Below, piece after piece: positions 12,146 through 23,605 of a DNA stretch of 64,000 bases (position 1 is the first letter of the stretch; every line of letters begins with the position of its first letter). Source of the DNA: Lineus longissimus (lineage: Eukaryota; Nemertea; Pilidiophora; Heteronemertea; Lineidae); the NCBI RefSeq assembly GCF_910592395.1, contig NC_088316.1, positions 9,798,001 to 9,862,000 on the forward strand, given 5' to 3'. The notes under the pieces were generated by a model. The model did no database searches. It worked only from the letters and a program-made list of their open reading frames with translations, and was not told the DNA's origin. A program made the position numbers and the translations under genes.

Positions 12146-12656
12146 GTTCCACCCCCGCTTCTACCAAACAAGTGATCAACGATCAATGCTCGTTGCGTAA
12201 TATCACTCGTGACCCTAGAGATTCCCGAGTGACACTGCGCATCTCCCATTTCACGTTGACGATAGAGTATTAAGGGAATATTGGCATTCGTCAACTCTCC
12301 TCTTTTCGATGTATGTCGTGGTCACACTATCGTTTTTTAATGCGAATTGACTGCGTATCAAATTGTTTATACGCATTGGGGCGTCACACTCAAGTCCGTT
12401 TTTAACCGCTTTAACAAAGTCCCTCTGACCAAGCCGCATTGGCATTCGTAGTGTTGCGCGCCTAATACGCATTACGCATTGCATTCGCAATGAGCATGCG
12501 TACGCACAGCGTAACTTCCTTTTCCGCTAATGTTCCAGCCTTTTCAAATTCACCCAAATGACGCAACCTCGGCATTCTCCGACTTTTATGATGTCCATTC
12601 AACCAAAAATACATAAACATAATTGTCATTATAATTGTTAATAAAAACGACCAAAA
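12146..12656. other. Non-coding stretch
   Basis: No gene recognised. Several AATGCGAAT/ATACGCATT words recur at 12270-12500, suggesting the remains of an inverted-repeat element, but no ends could be defined. Confidence 0.4.
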
Positions 12657-13500
12657 AATCAACCAATCGCTGACCAGGAATAATGGTCGAGCACATAAAT
12701 CAGCCTATCACAGTGCAGGAATTTAGTTCTAGCACATCAATCAACCAATCGCTGACCAGGAATTTAGTTCTAGCACGTTAATCAACCAATCGCTGACCAG
12801 GAATAATGGTCGAGCACATAAATCAGCCTATCACAGTGCAGGAATTTAGTTCTAGCACGTTAATCAACCAATCGCTGACCAGGAATTTAGTTCTAGCATG
12901 TTAATCAACCAATCGCTGACCAGGAATAATGGTCGAGCACATAAATCAGCCTATCACAGTGCAGGAATTTAGTTCTAGCACGTTAATCAACCAATCGCTG
13001 ACCAGGAATAATAGTCGAGCACATAAATCAGCCTATCACAGTGCAGGAATTTAGTTCTAGCACGTCAATCAACCAATCGCTGACCAGGAATTTAGTTCTA
13101 GCACGTTAATCAACCAATCGCTGACCAGTTTGAAATGTTTGAAACGATGGTTGCCATTGGCTGATTTATGTTCTAGACCGTAATGAATTTATGTCCAACA
13201 CGGCCCTCATGCCAATCACCATAGCTATTTATGTGCTAGACCATTATTCCTGGTCAGCGATTGGTTGATTAACGTGCTAGAACTTAATTCCTGCACTGTG
13301 ATAGGCTGATTTATGTGCTAGACCATTATTCCTGGTCAGCGATTGGTTGATTAACGTGCTAGAACTTAATTCCTGCACTGTGATAGGCTGATTTATGTGC
13401 TAGACCATTATTCCTGGTCAGCAATTGGTTGATTAACGTGCTAGAACTAAATTCGTGCTCTGTGATAGGCTGATTTACGTGCTAGACAATAAATAATTAT
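12657..13500. repeat. Inverted pair of 41-bp tandem arrays (foldback satellite)
   Basis: The left arm (12657-13128) has about 12 direct 41-bp monomers of two related types: A (AATCAACCAATCGCTGACCAGG) and B (AATCAGCCTATCACAGTGC). There are also chimeric units that start as A and end as B (TTTAGTTCTAGCAC). About 100 bp of unique sequence follow. The right arm (about 13228-13500) has about six or seven monomers in reverse complement (for example GGTCAGCGATTGGTTGATT, GTGATAGGCTGATT). Most monomers are almost identical. There is no coding capacity. The right edge lies about 30 bp from the truncated transposase at 13530, so both may belong to one composite element. Confidence 0.9.
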
Positions 13501-13535
13501 GTTCTAGAACTTAAATCGGCATTAATGTCCCCTAC

Positions 13536-14366
13536 GGCCTACCATATCCGTCTGTGGGGTGGCGCGCCATCCTGCGCCCACCAAGCGCGCCGGAATTCGA
13601 TGGCATCCCTTCCTTGTGGTCTAAACCTGCGCATTCTGTTGATAGTGGGAACCACACGTTCATTGATCATTTGGAGGTAGTCCTGGCCATTCAGGTTTTG
13701 GCGAAAGAAGAAAGGTCCGACGATGGCTCCGTTGCCGACTAAGCCAATCCAGACCGTCACCTTGTGCCGGGCGTCATTGCGCTCGTATGCAAAATCAAGT
13801 GGCTGCTCTCCCCTCGGGTGATATTCCCTTACGTTATGGCTGTTCACAAAAGCATTCATGGCGAAGCCAGACTCATCTCCGATGATAAAGTCATCGAGGA
13901 AACGTTGCCGCTGTCCAAGCAACCACTGGCAGAATCGTAGGCGACGTGCCAAATCGCCGGGAAGAAGTTGATGCCTCTTAATCATTTGGTACGGGTGGAA
14001 TCGCAGGTCAAGGCGCGTGATACGATTGAATGTGGTTGACGACATGCCAAGACCGTTCCTTCTGCAGCTGATGGTCTCCTCTCTCTCTTGTCCGACATGG
14101 TGTTTGTCGAGGAGGGTCCTCACTGCTTAAATGTTGGCTGGAGTACGTTCCGTCCTTCGTCGGCCCGACCTCCCTTTGTTGAGATTGTGGCTGGTTCCAG
14201 AAGTACGGTACTTATTGACGTTGTTGAAGACAGTGGCACGACTTGGAACTCTCACATTTGGAAATTGACGTTGGAACCGCTCAAGAACAGTAGGGACACT
14301 TTTGGTTTGGAGATATTCAGTAACCAGAAAAGACCTCTGATGAGGGGTATACTGTGGCCTGACCAT
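13536..14366 (-). pseudogene. Tc1/mariner-superfamily transposase, truncated and with a nonsense codon
   Basis: The best start is the ATG at 14366-14364 (MVRPQYTPHQRSFLV). An N-terminal helix-turn-helix region of the DUF4817 type follows, ending in GRSGRRRTERTPANI. One in-frame TAA at 14126-14124 interrupts the frame, which then continues (AVRTLLDKHHV) into a DDE catalytic region. The first acidic residue lies in FIIGDESGFAMN, with NVREYHPRGEQP downstream, and the second in WWAQDGAPPHR. The frame stops at about 13539, where members of this family normally continue for roughly 100 more residues including the third catalytic acidic residue. The enzyme therefore lacks its C-terminus and cannot be active. 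The break coincides with the start of the inverted 41-bp array. Confidence 0.88.
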
Positions 14367-17300
14367 TTTGCATCCATACCACAGGACACAAGCCAAACAG
14401 TGAGGACAAAATGCACAGATGCTCACAGATTTATGGCCAGGAATTACGTTAGGCCTAATATCTAACCAACATAAGGTAGCTATTTGAAGAAAATATGAAA
14501 TTGACAAGATAGGACTTATGGTTATTATGGTCACGACCACTTCATGCCATTGCGTTAACCCCTTGATGAAGATCTACACTCAGAAATGAGATAGTTTTGT
14601 TTCAGGATTAGAGGGTGAAAGGGTTAATTATTTCAAAAACGCTTTGGCATGCGAGTAAAACTCCATCTAAATTTTTCATTCACTTTGACACATCCAATTT
14701 TAACCCTCACATTCCCGTGCGCAAAGGACTTTAATTTTTCAAAATTCAAATTGTCCATGCTCATTGGAACGTAAAGTGTTAACGATGACACTGGTATAAT
14801 ACGATGCAGAATCACACCCTCTACAAAGGGGTGTAGCCAGTTTTTCAAAACTCCTCCCTATGTTCATTTTATGATGATTTTTTTCGACAGTCTAATTTTT
14901 TCTGATACACCCTAGATAATTAGTTAAAGGGACTCTAAGGGATACATTTTTTTGACACAGGATAGTTCTACAATCCTTGGTCTAGATGGCGCCAGCGTTT
15001 CAGTTCCAAGAACACAGCGTTAATCCATGCTCCACACAGCAAATATCCTTCCTCCGTGCTTGTGAAAGTGCTGGCGCCATCTAGAATAGGAACGGTGGAA
15101 CTAGCCTCTGCTACAAATTGTAATGCCTTTCGAAGTAAAAAATGTGACTTGTGAATACATTTTATTTTGCCACAGTTGGCATTGTCATTTTACATAATAT
15201 CTCACATGTTTTGAATATTTTTTATATGGATTCAATTTCTTGAATATTTTCCGCTTTGGCGTGCCATAGCCTTCGTTCAATAATAGCTCATCTTAGGACA
15301 CAATGTACCCAACGGGAGACAAGATTTACGCACACACCGGTAACTTAAACCCTCCTAGCGCTAATCGCTGCTTGTTATCGAGTACATCACCAGTCTGCAC
15401 CATCTTGGTTTTCCGAGAATTGGTTTAGCATTGTGGACGCCTGTACATCATGTACATGGTTACATAGTTCCGTTTTCAAGAAGTATTACACTCATGAAAA
15501 AAAGTGTTTCTCACAAACCAGCACCCCATTTACACCAAACCCACAACATACCAGCACCCACACAATCCGATTTTTATACCTCGAACAGCCCGCGCCTCGG
15601 GTATATCCTCGTAATAACAATGACCTTTTAATTTCGGTCAACTGACTGACTTGGATTCGAGACGCCATCTGTCGTTTGTCAGAGGAACCAGACTATCTCA
15701 GTCGTACTATTTCTGGCCATGTATCGCATAGTCTTTGCGTGGTGCATGGCATGAACAAAGGCACAGAGATTACTATTTTGGCGGTTGCAACCATGAATTG
15801 ATTAGGTTATGTTGATAGTTCACAACAGCATCGATGATTTCCCACAACTCTCTATATTGAAACATCTTTCGGTTGTTTCGATGATTTCGACCATTTCGAC
15901 CATTTCAGCCATTTCATTTCGGCTTAACCCTTCTATCAGAGGCGCGTGGAAATTGAATCATTTGCTTTCGGCATGAACACTTTAAGCTTGTACGGACATT
16001 AAATTGTTGACATTCCAAGACAGTGCCGTCACTTACGTCACATGAATATCACATATCTACCAATCACTGTGCAATTTCTTTTGTGCAAAGCAACTGACAA
16101 CGGTGGTTTTCAGTTACATGATGTATTTATTGTACTACGCATTGTTGGATCGATGAAATAGGAGTGTTTGATCTTTGGTGGAAGCGCCTGTATGTAGCGT
16201 GTGTAAAATGTATTGAGTGGCGTGGGATGGTTCCCAAGCCATACTTACGTGATTGCAGCTAAAATGATTTATAGAGTTATTTGTTCAATATGTCTGTTTT
16301 TCTCCTGTACTATTATTCACTACTGAATTATTTTTCTAAAAGATTTTGATTGGGAACGTTAAGCTGCAGTAACGCGATAATTGATCTAGTCGCGGTGACG
16401 TCTCCTTGGCTTGAACTTCAAGTCCTATAATATGAAATGATGTACAATGTAAAAGAAACGTCATCTCTTCATAAAAACATATCGGCCATATACCGAGTTG
16501 TTTGTTGTTTTTACTGTTGTTTGATATCGTTCGAAATTTCCCTCTCCAGATAAAAAGGTATGTATGTTATCTGCAAAACGGATATTATATAACCTTTTCA
16601 TTCTTTATACGAATGTAACGTTTTCGTTGCCTCCTTCGCCACGGTCACAACGTAGTGGCGTCTAAAAATATTTTCCAGTTAAAATCCTAGAACAAAGGTC
16701 TCTGACCTTGAATGTGGTAAGACCATGAAATTCCCGAACATAACAAACATCCATGCGACGTGGTTTCTTCTTTCTTTCTGTTCCAGAAATTGGGATATTT
16801 GTCACTATCAAAAGTGAGCAGTATCACGATGACCTAGATCTTTGACCTCGTAATTGATTATTTCATCGACATCGAATGGCCATTATAATGCTTCTATCAG
16901 TCCCTCTAGACGAGATACAGTTTTCTCCTACAGTTTTCCGATGAGCTTATTACTGGTAAGACCATGACCTTGACCCCCGCACTTCAATGTAATCCCATAT
17001 TATGAAAGAGCACCTCCAATAACCTGTAGGCCCTTAGCTAGTATCTGCTCGTTATGAGGACATCCCAATTTAGAGTTGATTGACCATGCATGATCTTGAT
17101 CCCTGACCTTAATGGTCATAATTTCTTCAGGGCTTCTCGGTGTATATGCGGGTTCCACACCACTGGTAAGTTCGGAATTGAACTATTGAGCAGGTTTCCA
17201 TTTTAGAGCAGTTTGACCTTGAACTCCGAACTTGATCGATAACCTCAGTGCAGGTGCTTGTTCCAGGTTACTATCTAGCGCCGGGTGTACAATTAATGCA

Positions 17301-17845
17301 CATTATCATAAGAGTCTTAAGATATAAAAATATTACTTCATATTTCATAATATTACATGACGCTGACGGATTTGTGTGAAAATTTTGATATAACACAACA
17401 TTTGGACGAGGAAGACATGTTTGTTTCTGTTTCTGTTAACTGCACTAAGTCATGACATATCACCAAAATTTAAAATACCGCAATATCGCAATCACAAAGT
17501 GATTGTAGAAAGAGACAATGGTGCCAGTAACTTGCTTGGGTCAAGGTATTTGTTGCTTGCCGAGAAGTAAAGTTATCGATGGTAACAGAGCGTGTCAAAC
17601 AAGAATTCGACCTTCGATATATCAATTTCACCTTGACCCGGTTAGCTGAGACCTGAATTTTAATGATGCTTTCAATTCGTGTTTCTAGGGCCTAGGGCTA
17701 GGTCGCCTTTACAGGGTTGTGACTGCTGGCACAGGGGTAAAGTGAAGGTATGACAGACACCAAACCCAGAATAACAGACGCACGCACTCGCAGACACCCT
17801 AATCACAATATAGTTCAGATCCTGCATATCAGAAAGCAATATTGA
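14367..17845. other. Long non-coding stretch with minor repeats
   Basis: No gene recognised. At 14982-15090 two copies of CTAGATGGCGCCAGC face each other about 75 bp apart. Near 15880-15920 there is a short CCATTTCGA-type repeat. Between about 16690 and 17250 phrases such as GACCATGACCTTGACC and TTTGACCTTGAACTCC recur irregularly, suggesting a heavily decayed dispersed or tandem repeat. Nothing else can be supported. Confidence 0.5.
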
Positions 17846-18791
17846 TAAGCCCCCCTTTAGGAGGGGCTCTTAAGATACACGTGTGTGCGGGAGTATAATG
17901 AATGATGATGAGAAATAAAGAGAGTAACTATTGTATAGCCTACAAACAATTTTTTTTGGTTTTTTTCTGAATTAACTCCGTTTAGTTTACGATTTCTCCG
18001 CGATCTTCCGGTGGTGGTTGCTATCCCATTAGTTGAAATTAATTTAAATCTTCATGGGAATTCGCTACGTCATATGCCTAAGAAATTGGCCAATTATATT
18101 AATATTTTTATTAGATAAATATCCGTCCTAAATAATGACAGAAAAGGGTGGTTTATTTCAATTTTGTGTCGACATGGTCGAGGTCACGTGACATAAACAA
18201 AACAATCGCACACACCCGTCCAAAAAAGGCACTTTAAGAAAAACAAATACGTTTTTCCTGCTTAAAACCACACTGAAGACTAAGTTATTTTGGTCTACTA
18301 CCCAAATCTGAAGTATCAAAATGAATCACAAACTAGAACTAGCTCTATTTAGCAAAAGTTGCGTGAAAAATTCGGGTAAGCGACAAACTGCACCCTAGCG
18401 GCCAATAACTAAACTACTTTCAGCCGTCTGCTCCGGTCTCGTTAGGGAGTTTTTCCCAAATGTGCGCGATGATGACGTGCCCCATTAACAGGACGTAACA
18501 TCTATTTTAAAATGCGTTTCCAAAGTGAATGCATGAGGACAACCCATTTGTGTCGTATATCACTGGAAACGCCCGATTCCCGTGAATAAGGACAAGCACA
18601 AATGTATTACATTACCAAAACAAAATTGTGTCGGAAGGAACTATGGATGGTCCCAACATGGGGGTTTGGGGGGGGGATTTGGGGGGTTTCCCCTCCATTA
18701 TACTGGGTAAAAACGTTACGCTATCGTAGGGGGGTTCGGGGGTGCTCCCCCGACCTAAAGGGGGGCTCACCAAGTCCTTGACTTTACATAT
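17846..18791. repeat. G-tract-rich non-autonomous element, copy 1 of a head-to-tail pair
   Basis: It begins TAAGCCCCCCTTTAGGAGGG and ends with a G-rich block (GGGGGGTTCGGGGGTGC, CCCCCGACCTAAAGGGGGGC) followed by CACCAAGTCCTTGACTTTAC and ATAT. The two ends share an inverted CCCCCCTTTAGG/CCTAAAGGGGGG motif. The interior includes GGTCACGTGACAT and is non-coding. The second copy follows immediately with very few differences. A diverged relative lies at 30552-31725. The superfamily is not known to me. Confidence 0.85.
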
Positions 18792-19727
18792 TAAGCCCCC
18801 CTTTAGGAGGGGCTCTTAAGATACACGCGTGTGCGGGAGTATATAACGATGAGAAATAATGAGAGTAACTATTGTATATCCTACAAACAATTTTATTTGG
18901 TTTTTTTCTGAATTAACTCCGTTTAGTTTACGATTTCTCCGCGATCTTCCGGTGGTGGTTGCTATCCCATTGGTTGAAATTAATTTAAATCTTCATGGGA
19001 ATTCGCTACGTCATATGCCTAAGAAATTAGCCAATTATATTAATATTTTTATTAGATAAATATCCGTCCTAAATAATGACAGAAAAGGGTGGTTTATTTC
19101 AATTTTGTGTCGACATGGTCGAGGTCACGTGACATAAACAAAACAATCGCACAAACCCGTCCAAAAAAGGCACTTTAAGAAAAACAAATACGTTTTTCCT
19201 GCTTAAAACCACACTGAAGACTAAGTTATTTTGGTCTACTACCCAAATCTGAAGTATCAAAATGAATCACAAACTAGAACTAGCTCTATTTAGCAAAAGT
19301 TGCGTGAAAAATTCGGGTGAGCGACATACTGCACCCTAGCGGCCAATAACTAAACTACTTTCAGCCGTCTGCTCCGGTCTCGATAGGGAGTTTTTCCCAA
19401 ATGTACGCGATGATGACGTGCCCAAGGACGTAACATTTATTTTAAAATGCGTTTCCAAAGTGAATGCATGAGGACAACCCATTTGTGTCGTATATCACTG
19501 GAAACGCCCGATTCCCGTGAATAAGGACAATCACAATGTATTACATTACCAAAACAAAAATGTGTCGGAAGGAACTATGGATGGTCCCAACATGGGGGGT
19601 TTGGGGGGGTTTGGGGGGGTTTCCCCTCCATTGTACTGGGTAAAAACGTTACGCTATCGTAGGGGGGTTCGGGGGTGCTCCCCCGACCTAAAGGGGGGCT
19701 CACCAAGTCCTTGACTTTACATATTAA
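18792..19727. repeat. G-tract-rich non-autonomous element, copy 2 of a head-to-tail pair
   Basis: Near-identical to 17846-18791. Differences include a short deletion near 19423 (an ATTAACAGG-type segment present in copy 1) and an expanded G-rich block at 19593-19622 with three runs of 6-7 G separated by TTT. The junction between copies is exact: ACATAT is followed directly by TAAGCCCCCC. This fits a tandem duplication or an insertion of one copy at the terminus of another. Confidence 0.85.
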
Positions 19728-21774
19728 TTTCGGTATGTCTGACTTGAGCCTTTGTGGTTTCTTGACACATTCATTTCTAAAACGTCGGAATTAACCGATC
19801 TTCCACTGTTGCACTCGGTCGATCTTATCGTGTCATTTTAAAGCCGATTTGTTACCAAAACTGACGCATTAAATGACGCCTAGCTATCATTGAAGAAAAT
19901 CATTATCATGGACGAATACAGACTGACAAATGCTGTCCTAAATAGAGAGTGTCCCGGTTAGAGACGTTAAATTGAAATGGAAACAACCAATTTAGGACCA
20001 AACAAGTGTCCTTCATAGGAAGGTTGTTCTTGATAGAGATGTGTCCGCTAAGGGAGGTTCCACTAGAGTTGCATGTAGCTTCTAAAAAAAATTATTATTT
20101 CATCGTCAAAGTGCAGCATTCTCAACGGCATTGTTGTGGCTGAGTTGCCCGTTTTCGAACATCGCCATCATATCGATTAAGGATTTCGCTCTACTAACAT
20201 GACTGCTGATCGAGGAAGTACGATGCTTATGAACCTAGCTATCACCAATGGCGTTTTACGGTCTGCCGGGTTGGCGCACAGTAAACATGCCTCAGTCACC
20301 TCGGAGTGTCACGGGGTCGTTACCCGGTCTGCCCTGGCACTCATGTGGCAAAGAGGGTGACTTTTTGACAGCGTAGGTTTTCTTCGGGGTCTGCTGTTTC
20401 CTCCTACCTCAGACCACAGTCTAATGCCACTCAGCTATTAAAAAAAACACATTTTACTGAGGACGAGTTTGTCACTCGCCCTTTACTCTCCCCATCTATT
20501 CACAATAGGTGCTTCGCATGCATGCAAGCCTTAAGAAAAAATCGCAGGCAGGCATATTCCTCCCATAATCTATGGTTAGCAAGCTAAATTTCTGTGAATA
20601 GCCCAAAAAAGCTAAATTTTAGTCGCAGGAAGAAGGTGTTCATATTATGAGCTAGATGAACATGATTGTATGCATGCAACCGCTTTAGGAATAGTGAAAA
20701 CATATATTAATGTATTTGATGCGTCGCGAACGACATGAACGTAAGCAAACAGCCATTCCCGATCATGCAATCTTTCTTTAAGATTTGTCCGTGGACTAAT
20801 TCAAAACAGATGTATTGTTTATTAATGAGCCGCAACCGCTATTCGCATGGGTTATTTATGGCTTATCGACATCCTGATCACTTTGGCCGCATACGAATAT
20901 GCAGGTCACTGTGGTAAAATGAAATCGGGGCAATCGCAAACATTAACCATTGTAACGAATTAGTCTGTTTCCTCACGTATACCGTCTTCATATACCGCTA
21001 ATACAAAATAACAGTGTCCATTCATTTGGTGGGGAACGCAATCGGGTTCACGACATCAGGCGAGGTTTTCCTTTGCCCACGTGATGAATGGGCATTGTCC
21101 ATTTGCTCCGCCTCGGTCATGCCATGAATAAAGCCCAAACACGATTGTCTGGTAATACAACCCATTCAATTCATTTAAAATCTCATCAACCAGTGGTAGT
21201 GGACTGCAAGTATTGGGTGTCTCTGGTCATAGGTCTGCGCCACGATCTTAGCCAATCAGTCAAATCAACTCGGCCTAACCTTTGTATTAGGTATGGGAGG
21301 TATTCATCCTTTTGGGCCTCTTAAATATGGCGCCCGAACACGGTATACGTGAGCAAACAGAGTATTTGATGTCCCATGTGTAGCGCAGGAAGAAATTAAA
21401 GCTGACTGTTCAAATATACATTCCTGGGTAAGGCCGAAGCCGAGCACTCGGGAATGTTCGCGATGTGCATTTTTGATCGTCTACTGATCAGAATATACCC
21501 ATACCCCAAGTGCACAACTCGATCGGAAAGCGAGGCATTCTCTGCTGACACAGTAAAGTGCTCTTTGAGTGATAGCGTCAAGAGATCAATTTAAAATATT
21601 CGGACGAAAAAGTCTTAACTCGATTCATTCACTGGCCTCCGCAGTGTATCGGCAAGGCTTAAAAATTGAAGAGATGGTGGTGCAATGATAAATTATCCAT
21701 ACTATTTGGATCTTGAAATGAACTCAATGCCAACATGGCACTCTAATTTCTTCTGTATATCATCATTTTTGGTT
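19728..21774. other. Non-coding stretch, possible decayed SINE-like piece
   Basis: No gene recognised. At about 20300-20420 the phrase GGTTTTCTTCGGGGTCTGC followed by TTTCCTCCTACC resembles a motif common in tRNA-related SINEs and dispersed repeats of invertebrates. No Pol III boxes could be placed, so this is only a hint. Confidence 0.4.
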
Positions 21775-22550
21775 CGCCATTCTTGATAATTAGCAAAAGA
21801 TCTCTTAAAAATAGGAGAAGGATTAATGCCAGTTCATCCAGAAATAGGGGACAACAAGATACGTCTGCCAACCCAACATGTTCTCCCTGAAGACACACTC
21901 GTAAACCTTGGTGTATTTGTTTTCGAAGCAATACAGGAAAACCAGCGCAATCCACAATGACTCTGCTCCAGAGCAATTCCAGCCCCGCAAATCAGGCTAC
22001 TGATCAAATAACTACATGATTGACACATTCCCGGGACACATCAAGAAATACAAAAGTTCTGACAACCACCAATATTCAGTGGAATTCCTAAACAGCCTCT
22101 GTCCTTTTGGCATGCCGCCTCGTGTTCTCAACATCAAACCATTGCCCAATAATGCTTCTAAGAATCTTGAACCCAGCAAACGGCCACTGCAACAGAACTA
22201 GATACATAACAAAATGCTTACATTCACATATAATCGAAGCTGAAGTTGCTACTGGTATACACCAAGGAAATACAATTTTCATCCTCAGGATACCCATCTC
22301 ACCGTCGGACAACATCTTCCCGTTCCAGATGACAAGACGTCAATTCCCCATACGACCATTTTCACAATGACAGCTAAAAAGGCTTAGGGACAAACACTTT
22401 CAAAAGTAGGACTCTATCTCACGAAGGATTTCTTTGCACATGGGCAACTTCATGTTGCAACGAGTCGTGCAGGACACCCCGATAACATCCGCATATTGCA
22501 ATACCACACACACCACAAAAACTATATTACAATACAGTGTACGAGGGGAT
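21775..22550 (+). pseudogene. Helitron Rep/helicase fragment: C-terminal Pif1-like helicase, broken
   Basis: Joined frames read LLKIGEGLMP, RLPTQHVLPEDTLVNLGV, AILAP, DTFPGHIKKYKSSDN, EFLNSLCPFGMPPRVLNIK, then CPIMLLRILNPANGHCNRTR, HIIEAEVATGIHQGNTIFI, RIPISPSDNIFPFQ, RRQFPIRP, MTAKKA-stop-GQTLSKVGLYL and HGQLHVATSRA. These are the successive late motifs of the SF1B Pif1-like helicase domain of Helitron proteins, including the final GQT and 'VA.SR' motifs. At least two frameshifts and several stops (for example at about 22385, where CAG has become TAG) disrupt it. The Rep nuclease domain and the Walker A part are not present. It is an old, dead fragment of a rolling-circle transposon. The 3' hairpin and CTRR end were not identified. 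Confidence 0.85.
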
Positions 22551-22904
22551 CATCTAGGTAACCAGTTTAGACAAATTCAAATTCACCTAAGTTTATTATG
22601 AATACACATTCATAATTATGATTCATATGAGATGAAGATACAATACACTGTGAAGGGTGCATATGTGAATCAGCAAAATAGAGGGGTGGGGAAGGATCTG
22701 TTAGTAGATGTACCTTCCCTACATAGACTATGAGTTCAAGTGCAAATACGAAAGTTTATGATACTGTACGAATAATATTACAAACAAAACGACTCTCATA
22801 TTATCATATACATAGAGAGGGTAAAATGTGTGGAGTCATGGTCAAACGAAAGTCCCACAAAAAACTGAACGAGTTTAGACAGCACACACACGGGTTCTAA
22901 TGTG
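22551..22904. other. Non-coding stretch
   Basis: Nothing recognised. It could include the remaining 3' part of the Helitron fragment, but no terminal hairpin can be assigned. Confidence 0.4.
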
Positions 22905-23305
22905 CTAGTAATAATAATTACTATAATTATTACAATTATCACAATCATTACAATTATTACAATTATTATAATTATAAGATTTATATAGCGCAAAATCCAA
23001 CTGGTTTTTTAAGACGCTCAAAGCGCTTCACATTATTACTCCTGGCTATTGGCCAGTACATTCATGGTTCAAGTTCTACTCTTTGTGAGTATTACATGTC
23101 CGAGCTACAGCTATACAGCGCTCAGGACTAACATTCATAGTGTGCCAACTCTGCCAGCTAGGTACCCATTTACTCCTGGGTGGAGAGAAGCAAGTAGGGT
23201 AAAGTGCCTTGCTCAAGTACACAAAGACAAAACAACAGTGACCCTTCCGGACTCAAACCAATGACCTCCTGATTATGAGCCCGGTTCTCTAACCACTACG
23301 CCACT
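22905..23305 (-). mobile_element. tRNA-derived SINE with ATT-repeat tail
   Basis: Read on the minus strand from about 23303, the head starts TGGCGTAGTGGTTAGAG, an exact match to the Pol III A-box consensus. An anticodon-like CTCATAA loop follows, then GGTTTGAGTCC (about 23259-23249), a B-box with one substitution. The promoter part resembles a tRNA with a CAT anticodon. The body (about 23240-23030) includes CTTGAGCAAGGCACTTTACC. The 3' end is TTGGATTTTGCGC followed by TATATAAATC and an A/T repeat of ATT-type triplets. The same tail ends the LINE at 23606-24116, which implies mobilisation by that LINE's reverse transcriptase. A second partial head-like AACCACTACGCCA is repeated at about 23317. 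Confidence 0.85.
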
Positions 23306-23605
23306 AATCTTCCCCTAACCACTACGCCAATGATGCTGTAACATATTTATTAAGACCGCCAGATACTCGGCGGTCTTCCTTATTGTTACTGATCTTCTAT
23401 ATCTCTTTCTCGCGCTCGTTGTCAGGTCGCTCATCATACCGCTGACATCTTGGCTATCAGAAATGACTGATTCTCCAGCCTAGTACTGCTCCTCCTAGCA
23501 CATTGTAGTGTAGCACCAGGACAGGCGTCAGGGGTAAAGAGTGGAAGAGAATGAACTAATATGTCTTGTCACCACGATAACTAGAGAAATAAGCCATATA
23601 TCATA

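Noticed and set aside
12657-13500. Regular short repeats suggesting a CRISPR array
   Set aside because: The units are contiguous 41-bp satellites without unique spacers, the genome is eukaryotic and no cas genes are present.
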